Shown here: one piece after another, positions 1 to 6,972 of the stretch
Position numbering within the stretch: the first letter of the stretch is position 1
How the letters are laid out: each line of letters opens with the position of its first letter
Assembly (NCBI GenBank): GCA_020851855.1
Contig: JADZBY010000665.1
Location: 1 to 10,127 of the forward strand
Origin: Anaerolineae bacterium
GTDB taxonomy: Bacteria; Chloroflexota; Anaerolineae; Aggregatilineales; UBA2796
Length of the DNA: 10,127 nucleotides
Direction: 5' to 3'
The notes under the pieces: generated by a model
Told to the model about the DNA's origin: nothing
The model's database searches: none
The model's input: only the letters and a program-made list of their open reading frames with translations
Made by a program: the position numbers and the translations under genes

Positions 1-2032
1 AGCGGCCTTCGTGATAGTGGTGCTCGGTGACGCTGGTCTGGCCGGTGATCGCGTCGTGCAGCCGGATAGCGGCCACGCACTGCACCGGGAACGGGTGAAA
101 GGTGCGCCACGGGCGGCCCGCTTCGGCATCGTCCAGGGCGAACTCGGTCGAGGGCCGGTAGTCGATCTCGGTGCGCAGGCCCAGGCCGTTGTCCATCGCG
201 CTGAGCAGATAGGGCTTCACGCCGCCGGTGAAATCCAGGTACAGGTAACCGCGCCGCGCGATGCCCGCCGCCGACCACAACACGCCCGCCGTGCCCGTGC
301 CGCGCATGTCCGCGATGCGAAACTGGCCGAGCATGGCTGGGGGCGTGAAGGGGACCTCGTGCGTCGCGCTCCAGGCGTTGCCGCTCTGGTTCAGCCAGTA
401 CGCGACGCGCTCCACATCGACGTATACCAGGTCGGCGCAGCCGTCGCCGTCGATGTCCGCGCTGAACATGCGCCGTGGATCGTACTGGCGGGGCAAAGCG
501 GGCGGATTGGCCATCTCGACCGGCGCGCCCCAGCGGCCATTGCCCAGGTACGGGTGGTAGACCACACTGCCGCCATCCACGCGCACCAGGTCCGACAGCC
601 CGTCGCCGTTCATGTCCGCGACGTGCAGGTGCGGATCATCGAGCGCGACCGGCGGGGCGAACGGGCGCGGGATCGTGCGCGGCGTCTCCATCCAGCCGTC
701 GCGCTCGTCGCGCAGGTACACTTCCACGCCGCTCGGTGTGGTGACCAGCAGGTCGATCACGCCGTCGCCGTCAAGGTCCATCAGCCGGGCGTTGGCGTCG
801 GCCAGCCGCGCGGCGGGCGCTTGCCGCCAGAAGACGGGCGCATCAAAGCCGCCGCCGGGCTGAAGCGGGTAATAACCCGCCAGTGGCCGGTCGAGCAGGA
901 TCAGGTCGGCGGTCCCGTTCGAGTCCATGTCCGCAAAGGCGACGCCCGGCTCGTCAAGCGCCACCGGCGCGGCCAGCGATGGCAGCGAGCGGGGCGTGTC
1001 CCAGCGCAAACGGCCCCGATTCGGCCATAATCGCGCCTGTCCGCCGCCCATCTCTAACAGGTCGGGCAGGCCGTCGCCGTCCCAGTCCAGCAGCTCGATG
1101 CGCCCGCCGCCGAATGTGCCCGGATTCAGGCCCGGCTCGGCGGGCGTGAAGCGTTCCAGCGTTTGCGGCGCGAAACCGGTGTATTCGAGGTTGAGCGGCG
1201 GCGCGCTCTCCACCTCGCCGTTGGGACCGTGCCCGGTCAGCGTCGCCCGCGCCAGCAGCGACAGGCCCGATCCGGGCGCTTGGGCGTAGTCAAACGTCCA
1301 GCGCCGGGCCAATGTGGGCGTCACGTCGGCGACGTGCAGCTCGATTTTGCGGCAGCGCAGCGCCGTTTCGATCAAAAAGCCGTACCGCCCGCCGCTGACC
1401 ACGTCCGGGCGCGCCTCGTAGTCAAATTCCAGCCGGTACGTGCCCCATTCGACGCGCTCCAGGTAACGCTGTGCGCCATCCTGACGGTACGTATACCGCA
1501 CGGCGTGGCCGTTGCGGTCGCGCATCTCGTCCAGCAGCCACAGGGCGGTTTTGCGCAGGCCGCTTTCGGTGGTTTCCACGCGGCTGTTCGCCGTGCGGCC
1601 CAGGAAATGCAGCGTGCCGTTCGTATCGGTCAGTTCCCAGCCATCGCCGGCGCGCCGGATGCGCCAGTGCATGGTGTCGACGCGGGGCCGGTACAGCCCA
1701 CCGCCGAGCGGCACGAGCGCCTCGACGCCGAGCAGGGTGTACTGGTCATCGTCCGGCCCGTAGTCCGGGATGCGGCCCTCGATGGTGCGCCCGACCGTCA
1801 CCTGACCGAGCGTCCAGCCCATGCCGAACTCGCCATTGCCCGCCGCGCTGTGATAGCGCACCATCAGGCGCGGCTGGATGGCGTTCGGCCCGGCAGGCGC
1901 ATCGATGGGGATGGTGTAACTGCCTGTGCCGGTGTTCAGGTCCGTCTCAAAGGTCGTGCCCAAGCCCTGCACCGCACCGCCGCCCTTTGGCAGCGAGAGC
2001 ACCTCGGACGAGACGCCTGACGTTTTGCTCAT
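1..2032 (-). CDS. Tc toxin B-subunit (TcB/SpvB-type) protein, partial: N-terminal 677 residues
   Basis: Seen: an uninterrupted reading frame from ATG at 2032 to the left edge, 677 codons with no stop, so the 3' part is missing. Residues about 10-280 match the SpvB/TcB N-terminus (SLPKGGGAVQGLG near residue 13, HSAAGNGEFGMGWTLG near 61). Residues about 310-545 hold FG-GAP/VCBS calcium-binding-like repeats: DWDGDGLPDLL (316), DMDSNGTADLI (368), DLDGDGVIDLL (419), DMNGDGLSDLV (473), DIDGDGCADLV (526), plus a degenerate DMRGTGTAGVL (575). Residues about 600-677 match the start of the TcdB mid-N region (DFTGGVKPYLL, MDNGLG, STEFALDDAEAGRPW, HHYHEGR). Known: TcB forms a beta-propeller gate that docks on TcA and, with TcC, a cocoon storing a toxic domain. 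It has no signal peptide. AAGGA at 2040-2044, 7 nt upstream, supports the start. It lies 30 bp after the TcA-like gene, so co-translation is likely. Whether a TcC-type Rhs/toxin part is fused downstream cannot be seen. Confidence 0.93.
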   Translation of the reverse strand, partial: MSKTSGVSSEVLSLPKGGGAVQGLGTTFETDLNTGTGSYTIPIDAPAGPNAIQPRLMVRYHSAAGNGEFGMGWTLGQVTVGRTIEGRIPDYGPDDDQYTLLGVEALVPLGGGLYRPRVDTMHWRIRRAGDGWELTDTNGTLHFLGRTANSRVETTESGLRKTALWLLDEMRDRNGHAVRYTYRQDGAQRYLERVEWGTYRLEFDYEARPDVVSGGRYGFLIETALRCRKIELHVADVTPTLARRWTFDYAQAPGSGLSLLARATLTGHGPNGEVESAPPLNLEYTGFAPQTLERFTPAEPGLNPGTFGGGRIELLDWDGDGLPDLLEMGGGQARLWPNRGRLRWDTPRSLPSLAAPVALDEPGVAFADMDSNGTADLILLDRPLAGYYPLQPGGGFDAPVFWRQAPAARLADANARLMDLDGDGVIDLLVTTPSGVEVYLRDERDGWMETPRTIPRPFAPPVALDDPHLHVADMNGDGLSDLVRVDGGSVVYHPYLGNGRWGAPVEMANPPALPRQYDPRRMFSADIDGDGCADLVYVDVERVAYWLNQSGNAWSATHEVPFTPPAMLGQFRIADMRGTGTAGVLWSAAGIARRGYLYLDFTGGVKPYLLSAMDNGLGLRTEIDYRPSTEFALDDAEAGRPWRTFHPFPVQCVAAIRLHDAITGQTSVTEHHYHEGR

Positions 2033-2062
2033 GGCGTGATCCTTTCCCTGTCTCTCGTCCGT

Positions 2063-5000
2063 TTAAGCGCGCGGCGTGTAGGTGTACTCCAGGATCAGGA
2101 CCAGGTTGCGAATCTTGCCCAGCTTGAGCGCGCCGTTTTCGACCAATGCCGGGTTTTCGTCGGCGCGAATCTCGATCAGGTAGTCGCCCGTCGCCAAGCC
2201 GGTGTTGAGCGGGTCCCAGGCGTGCCCACCGCCGGACGCGATCTGGCCCTGCGCATTGGGCGATGCGCCGATGGTCGCCGGGTGGCCGGGCGTGCCGAGG
2301 CGCACCGTCCAGCCGGATGGGTCCGTGCCCGGCTCCGTCGCCACGATGAGCGCCACGTGGTCGATCTGCGGGTCAGTGTGGTTGTACGGGAAGTCGAGCG
2401 GCGTCAGGGTCAGGGCAAACTGGCCGGTCGCCTGGAAGTGGAAGAACACATCCGGATGCGTATAGCGCAGCGGCAGTGAGCGCGCCACCTGCGTATTGCC
2501 CGCCAGCGTCGCCAGATCGGCCATGACCGTCGCGGCGAGGCCGGGGTTATAGCGCGCCTTGTAGTAGAAGGTCAGCCGGATGTCCGTGATCCAGCGGTAA
2601 TCGATGTCGTTGGATGCGGGCGGAAAGTCGATGGTCCACGTGCCCGCCGTGCCCGCGCCCTCGAAGACCTTCAGCCGCGCCTCATCCTGGCGGAAGACGA
2701 TGGTATCGCCCCGGATGCTGTACTCGGACAAGACGAGCGTCTCTTTGGGCTGGACGCGGTACTTGATGGTACTCGTAAGCGTGCGGTAGCGGCTGATCCC
2801 GCCGTTGGTCAGCGCGCCGCGCAGGCCGTGTTCCGGCAAGACGCCCTCGACCGCCACCTCGACTGCGTCGATGCGCTGCGCGTACGTGCCCGGATAGGCC
2901 ACGTCGAAATCTTCCAGGCGCGTCTCGAAGGTCATGCGGCCCTTCTGGCGGAACTCCGTCTCGAACAGGAATGGGTAACTGCCCGCCAGCGAGATGGTCT
3001 GCCGGACGGGCATGGCTTTGTGCTCGGACGTGGTGATCAGATCGTAGGTGAACGAGTCCACGTCGCGCAGCAGGGCATCCGGCGCGAGCAGCCCAACCAC
3101 GGTCAGCGAGGAATAATCGGTGCGGATGATGTGACGGTCGGCGTCATTTTCGAAGTTGTAGGCGCGCTGCATCAACCGGGCGACGCGCAGGGCCATCAGG
3201 AAGTAGTTCTGCGCGATGCTCCACATGAAGTTGGCCATCTGATGCCAGACGCCGGGTGTGAACAACTGCGAGTTGAACTCGGCAAGGCTCTGTTGCGCGG
3301 CGGTGATGCGCAGGTTGGCCACGACTTCCATCTGCTGCGCCGCCTCGACGCGCCCCTGCGCCGCATTCAACTGCCCTTGCGCCACCGCTTCAGCTTGCTG
3401 CATCTCCGTGATCTGGCGGTCCATGGTCGCCAGCTCGTAGTTGCGCGTGATCTCGGCGCGGCGCTGGGCGTTGTCGGCCACCACCTCGTGAATGTGGCGT
3501 CCGGCGTCCGGCCCGCTGCCCTCGATGGCGTTCTCCAGCTCCCAGGTATTCTGCGAGGTGTACCAGGCGCTCGACCGGTCCAGCCAGATTTTCTCCCAGC
3601 TCATGCTGGAATAGTCGCTGCGGTTGGCGACGGCGTTGTTGGTGCGCGTCTGGGCCAGCGTGCGCGCTGCCTGATAGGCCGCACGCTCGGCTTCCGCCGC
3701 CTCACGCTGCTGGCGGGCAAGCTCGCGCTCGGCCTGGGCAAGCTGCACCTGCTGCTGAAGCTGAAGCTTGGTCAGCTCTTCGCTCTCGGCCCGGTCGCGG
3801 AAGTTGATGTAGTCGCGCTCGGCCTGGGACGCTTTTTGGGCGAAGTAGCGCGCCACGTTCTGCAGGAAGTCGAAGGTCCAGATCGGCACGTAGCTGGACA
3901 ACATGCCCAGGAAATCCAGCCCGGCGGCGAGTTGCAACAGCCGCGCCCGGATTTCGAGAACGACCGACGCCAGCATCGGGTTGAGCGCGCCAACGCCCAG
4001 CGTATCGTAGTTTTCCAGCATCGCCCGCACGGCGTCGCCCGTGGCCTTGAGCTTGGCGTGCTGGTACAGCGGCGCGTTCGGCTCCACGACGGGCGTTGCG
4101 CCGGGCACGTTCAACACCTTGCGGTACACGTCGAGCGCGTTCTGAAATTCGTCGGCTTTGTAGAGCGAATCGCCCCAGTTCAGGACATTGCGCGCCAGTT
4201 TTTGCCAGAGCGCGGGCACTTCCAGGCTCAGGTTGATGTACTGGTAATTCGCCGCCTGAAGGTAGTACGTCTCCGCCGTGTTGAACTCGCCCAGGCCGTT
4301 GTAACAGTCGCCCAGCGCCACCGGGATGACGTAGCCGTACAGGTGCGTAAGGTACAGCGTGGTGTTCGCCGCCTCGTACAGGCCCGGATTGAGCGCGATC
4401 ACGGACGTTTCCGCGATGCGCTTGTCGTAAATGGCCGCCATGACCTGGCTCTTGGGCGCTGCCGTGCCCGCCTTCCACTCCATCACCACCGGCTCGCCGC
4501 CCGCGATGAAGGCCATCGACTTGGTGAACGTTTTCTGGGCCGTCTCGGCGCGCGTCTGGACAGGCTGCACGGTCCAGCCCGCCGCATTGCCCGCCATGCG
4601 GAAAGTCACGGCGCGGCCCTGGGCGCTGGTCAGGCCGTCCAGCGCGCCCGGATCGACGCTGAAGGCGAGCGGCTGGGCCGCCTCGACCCGCCGGGCCGCC
4701 GCTGTCCCTTCAAAGAGCGACGGCGACATACGCGCCGAGAAGCCGGAGAGGCGCGTCGTTTCGTCCAGGGCCGGTCCGCTCGCCCTGCCGCTCGTTGCGC
4801 CGCTCGTTGCGCCGGCAGCCGCGCCTGCCGGGCGTTCCTGGGCGCGCGCGAGGAACTGGTCGCCCTCGGTCAGGAAGCGCGCCGCTTCCTGCGCCTTGCC
4901 GTCGCGAGTCAGGGCGGCGGCGATGTTGTAACTGGCCTGCGCCTGCCCGACGAGGTCGCCGGCCTGGGCGAATCCTTCGGCGGCGCGCTTCAGCGGGCCG

Positions 5001-5650
5001 AGCGCCTCTTGCGGCTTGCCGCCCTGCACGAGCGCCGCGCCCAGGTTGAGCATCTGCGCCGCCACATCGCCCGGCGCGCCGTTGCTTTGCGAGAGCGTCT
5101 GCCCGGCGCGCAGATAGTGGAACGCGGCGCGCTCCCACTGGCCGCGCTCGGCGTAGACCGCGCCAAGCTGGCTGTCCTGCAGTGCCGATTCGGGCAGTTT
5201 CTCGGCCACCCGGATGCCGAGTCCGGTGTAGCGTTTGAGCGCATCGCCCACGTCATCCAATGGCCCGACGCCGACGAGCGGATCATCGGGCGGCAGCGGC
5301 AGGCGGTCGAGTATTTCCATGCTGGCGTCCAGGATGTGATCGAGCACCGCCTTGCTCACGGGCATGACCACGCCGGCCCGCAGCGCGTCCCAGGGGTTGA
5401 ACCGGGGCGTGATCAGGTTGTAGATCAGGCCCTGGACGAGCTTGTATTCATCGATGGCAGGCTGGTATCGCCGGTTCAGGAACAGGGAATTGGCCGTGCT
5501 CAGGTGCGACTGCACCTCGGCCACCTTCTCCGCCGGGATGGAGCCGCCCGTCGTTGGCGACGGGGAAAGCGCCAGAATCTCCGCCGCGATGGCCGCGTTG
5601 CGGGCGTCCCAGGCGATGGCGGATACGTAGTTTTCAGGATTTTTGACCAC
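2063..5650 (-). CDS. Tc toxin subunit A-related protein (compact TcA-like channel subunit)
   Basis: 1195 residues, about half the usual 2,300-2,500 of TcA. Seen, in order: 1-130 helical; 155-270 TPR-like helices (AVYAERGQWERAAFHYLRAG; NIAAALTRDGKAQEAARFL); 271-300 Ala/Gly/Ser linker with ATSGATSG; 320-410 beta-rich; 430-515 more TPR-like helices; 570-610 conserved helix (PIWTFDFLQNVARYFAQ); 605-795 long Gln/Ala/Glu coiled coil; 796-835 LFTPGVWHQMANFMWSIAQN, which resembles the TcA 'KPGAWQ..GLLAGE' segment; 915-1035 resembles the TcA C-terminal TcB-binding domain (YPGTYAQRIDAVEV, LKVFEGAGTAGTW, ITDIRLTFYYKA). About 155 extra beta-rich residues follow to 1195. Known: TcA oligomerises into an alpha-helical syringe channel that receives the BC cocoon. 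Inferred: this is a reduced channel subunit for the downstream B protein. No signal peptide. The start is GTG, chosen because GAGG lies 7 nt upstream and no ATG occurs between it and the upstream stop at 5684-5686. Confidence 0.87.
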   Translation of the reverse strand: MVKNPENYVSAIAWDARNAAIAAEILALSPSPTTGGSIPAEKVAEVQSHLSTANSLFLNRRYQPAIDEYKLVQGLIYNLITPRFNPWDALRAGVVMPVSKAVLDHILDASMEILDRLPLPPDDPLVGVGPLDDVGDALKRYTGLGIRVAEKLPESALQDSQLGAVYAERGQWERAAFHYLRAGQTLSQSNGAPGDVAAQMLNLGAALVQGGKPQEALGPLKRAAEGFAQAGDLVGQAQASYNIAAALTRDGKAQEAARFLTEGDQFLARAQERPAGAAAGATSGATSGRASGPALDETTRLSGFSARMSPSLFEGTAAARRVEAAQPLAFSVDPGALDGLTSAQGRAVTFRMAGNAAGWTVQPVQTRAETAQKTFTKSMAFIAGGEPVVMEWKAGTAAPKSQVMAAIYDKRIAETSVIALNPGLYEAANTTLYLTHLYGYVIPVALGDCYNGLGEFNTAETYYLQAANYQYINLSLEVPALWQKLARNVLNWGDSLYKADEFQNALDVYRKVLNVPGATPVVEPNAPLYQHAKLKATGDAVRAMLENYDTLGVGALNPMLASVVLEIRARLLQLAAGLDFLGMLSSYVPIWTFDFLQNVARYFAQKASQAERDYINFRDRAESEELTKLQLQQQVQLAQAERELARQQREAAEAERAAYQAARTLAQTRTNNAVANRSDYSSMSWEKIWLDRSSAWYTSQNTWELENAIEGSGPDAGRHIHEVVADNAQRRAEITRNYELATMDRQITEMQQAEAVAQGQLNAAQGRVEAAQQMEVVANLRITAAQQSLAEFNSQLFTPGVWHQMANFMWSIAQNYFLMALRVARLMQRAYNFENDADRHIIRTDYSSLTVVGLLAPDALLRDVDSFTYDLITTSEHKAMPVRQTISLAGSYPFLFETEFRQKGRMTFETRLEDFDVAYPGTYAQRIDAVEVAVEGVLPEHGLRGALTNGGISRYRTLTSTIKYRVQPKETLVLSEYSIRGDTIVFRQDEARLKVFEGAGTAGTWTIDFPPASNDIDYRWITDIRLTFYYKARYNPGLAATVMADLATLAGNTQVARSLPLRYTHPDVFFHFQATGQFALTLTPLDFPYNHTDPQIDHVALIVATEPGTDPSGWTVRLGTPGHPATIGASPNAQGQIASGGGHAWDPLNTGLATGDYLIEIRADENPALVENGALKLGKIRNLVLILEYTYTPRA
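4787..4810 (-). repeat. 12-bp tandem repeat encoding ATSG-ATSG in the TcA-like linker
   Basis: Two identical 12-bp units (gccgctcgttgc at 4787-4798 and 4799-4810 on the plus strand) encode residues 281-288 of the TcA-like protein. A diverged third unit follows (RASG, residues 289-292). The repeat sits in an Ala/Gly/Ser-rich linker between the N-terminal TPR-like part and the following beta-rich part. Unit loss or gain would change linker length without shifting the frame. Confidence 0.75.
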
Positions 5651-5952
5651 TGCTGCACCTCGCTTCTGAGGACGACATGACGGTCATGTTGCGCCACAGG
5701 CTGATGGATTTCCACCAGAAGAACGGATCGTTCGGCCCGGACTTGAAGGATTCTCACAGGCAGTTACGGATCGCACCGCCCGGACCTGAAGGTCCATACT
5801 GAAACCACGAAGCCCTTCGGGCTGAAGGCCCCGCTTCAGCCCGCCAGGGCTTTGTAGGTTCAGCCCGGCGCTTTGAACGCCGGGCGTGGCCGATGCTTCG
5901 GGCCAATTCGCAGACTCCGGTGGCGACGAGCTGCGCGCCGCCACAACACGGC
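5651..5952. other. 302-bp gap inside the cluster, with hairpin repeats and no gene
   Basis: This gap separates the beta-sandwich gene from the TcA-like gene, unlike the 15- and 30-bp gaps elsewhere in the cluster. I see no credible small gene. It holds two near-identical 14-bp direct repeats (cccggacttgaagg at 5736-5749, cccggacctgaagg at 5779-5792; one mismatch, 43-bp offset) and the hairpin cluster at 5811-5885. None of the hairpins is followed by a clear T-run in the minus direction, so I do not call a rho-independent terminator. Folding in the transcript could still reduce or uncouple expression of the A and B subunits. Confidence 0.6.
5811..5885. repeat. Palindromic repeat cluster (REP-like hairpins)
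   Basis: Three linked inverted repeats are visible. A perfect 10-bp stem CGGGCTGAAG (5818-5827) pairs with CTTCAGCCCG (5834-5843) around a 6-nt loop. It is flanked by alternative short stems AGCCC-ttc-GGGCT (5811-5823) and AGCCC-gcca-GGGCT (5838-5851), giving a cloverleaf-like block that reads similarly on both strands. A separate 8-bp stem GCCCGGCG (5863-5870) pairs with CGCCGGGC (5878-5885) around a 7-nt loop. A smaller stem, GGACC-tgaa-GGTCC, lies just outside at 5782-5795. Such compact GC-rich palindromes resemble dispersed extragenic repeats of high-GC bacteria. Multicopy status in this genome cannot be judged from one window. Confidence 0.65.
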
Positions 5953-6957
5953 TCAGTGCTTCAGCACAATCCACAGTCCGCCGGTCACCTGGCGCGTCCG
6001 GGCGTTGACCTGCGAGATCTCCATGACGTGCAGGTCGCCGGGCCGCGTCTCCGGGTTGCGCGCGACGGTCAGGAAGGCCTGGCGCGCCTCTCCCGGCTTC
6101 AGCGTGACGCGCTGCACGATGCGCTCCGGGCGCGGCGCGGTGGGGTTCGGCGTCAGATCGCGCAGCGGCTTGGCCAGCACGCCCATCATCCGCTCGCGCC
6201 GCTGGGCATCGTCCGCGCCCGGCTCGATGCGCTCCCCGATGGTCAGCTCGAAGTTGCGGAGCGGCGTGCGCCCGAACTGCGCCAGCGTGCAGCCCACGCC
6301 CGCTTCCAGCATCCGGATGTTGTTCGGCGTCGGCTCGATGTGATCGGCAATCAGGAAGAACTGTCCGGCTTCCTGGCCGCCGTTGACGATCATGAAACCG
6401 AAGGTCATCGTCATCTGGTTCTGCGCCAGTTCGACCAGATTCACGTTGTGCTGTGCGATGTGCCGGTCGCCCATCACGTCGAAGACCGCCGGGTTGGCAT
6501 ACGTATCGCTGGGAATGATCAGGCTGCAACGCGCCATCAGGCAGCGGTGCAGCGCGCCGGTGATGGGAACCCAGGTCAGGTTGGCCACGGCGCTGCTGTA
6601 CGGCGCGACGTCGATGTATGCGCCGGGGATGGCCTCGGCGGTGGCGGGCGTCCAGCCGGTGGTCGGGCTGGCGGCGAAGGCGTCCACCCAGACGCCCATC
6701 GCGCCGATGCCGCCGCCATTGCGCACCGTGACGGACACGACGTTTTCTTCGCCCACAATCGGGTTGCCGCCCGGTGCGCCGCCCGGCGGCGTCACCACGA
6801 TGTCGGGGCTGAGCCACACCGGCGGCGTCGATGGCGTCGTGCCGTTGTCGAACACGTTATCGCGGATGAACAGGAACGTCTGCCCGTCGAATGGCTTATC
6901 GTCCTTGTGATCATCGTCGCCATGACCCGGAACGCCGCCAGGATTGTTTCCACCCAT
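5953..6957 (-). CDS. Putative Ig-fold (CARDB-like) beta-sandwich protein, function unknown
   Basis: 334 residues with ATG at 6957. AAGGAG at 6967-6972 lies 9 nt upstream and directly abuts the stop of the preceding gene, so the pair is very likely translationally linked. Seen: residues 1-25 are Gly/Asp/His-rich and disordered-looking (GHGDDDHKDDK) with no signal peptide. Residues 47-135 have a pattern typical of CARDB-like adhesion or ancillary Ig folds: VWLSPDIVV, then VSVTVRNGGG and VWVDAFAASPTTGW. Residues 136-175 (HRCLMARC through DRHIAQHNVNLV) recall the Cys/His segment that follows such domains in some secreted proteins. Residues 180-334 are beta-rich and end in GGLWIVLKH. Inferred: a structural, adhesive or assembly protein working with the toxin subunits. 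No catalytic motif is visible. The family assignment is tentative; the reading frame itself is well supported by spacing and codon pattern. Confidence 0.8.
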   Translation of the reverse strand: MGGNNPGGVPGHGDDDHKDDKPFDGQTFLFIRDNVFDNGTTPSTPPVWLSPDIVVTPPGGAPGGNPIVGEENVVSVTVRNGGGIGAMGVWVDAFAASPTTGWTPATAEAIPGAYIDVAPYSSAVANLTWVPITGALHRCLMARCSLIIPSDTYANPAVFDVMGDRHIAQHNVNLVELAQNQMTMTFGFMIVNGGQEAGQFFLIADHIEPTPNNIRMLEAGVGCTLAQFGRTPLRNFELTIGERIEPGADDAQRRERMMGVLAKPLRDLTPNPTAPRPERIVQRVTLKPGEARQAFLTVARNPETRPGDLHVMEISQVNARTRQVTGGLWIVLKH

Positions 6958-6972
6958 CGCTGCACTCTCCTT

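Noticed and set aside
11..2020. Several plus-strand frames opposite the TcB-like gene
   Set aside because: The minus-strand frame carries SpvB, FG-GAP and TcdB mid-N motifs throughout. The plus frames are compositional shadows; it is easy to be misled because the real gene has no stop in the window.
2828..5680. Long plus-strand open frame (950 codons) antisense to the TcA-like gene
   Set aside because: Its translation is Arg/His/Leu/Gly-rich with no recognisable domain, as expected for the antisense of a GC-rich gene. The minus-strand frame encodes clear TcA-like motifs.
5863..5885. Rho-independent terminator at the 8-bp GC-rich hairpin
   Set aside because: No T-run follows in either direction, so I left it as a repeat rather than a terminator.
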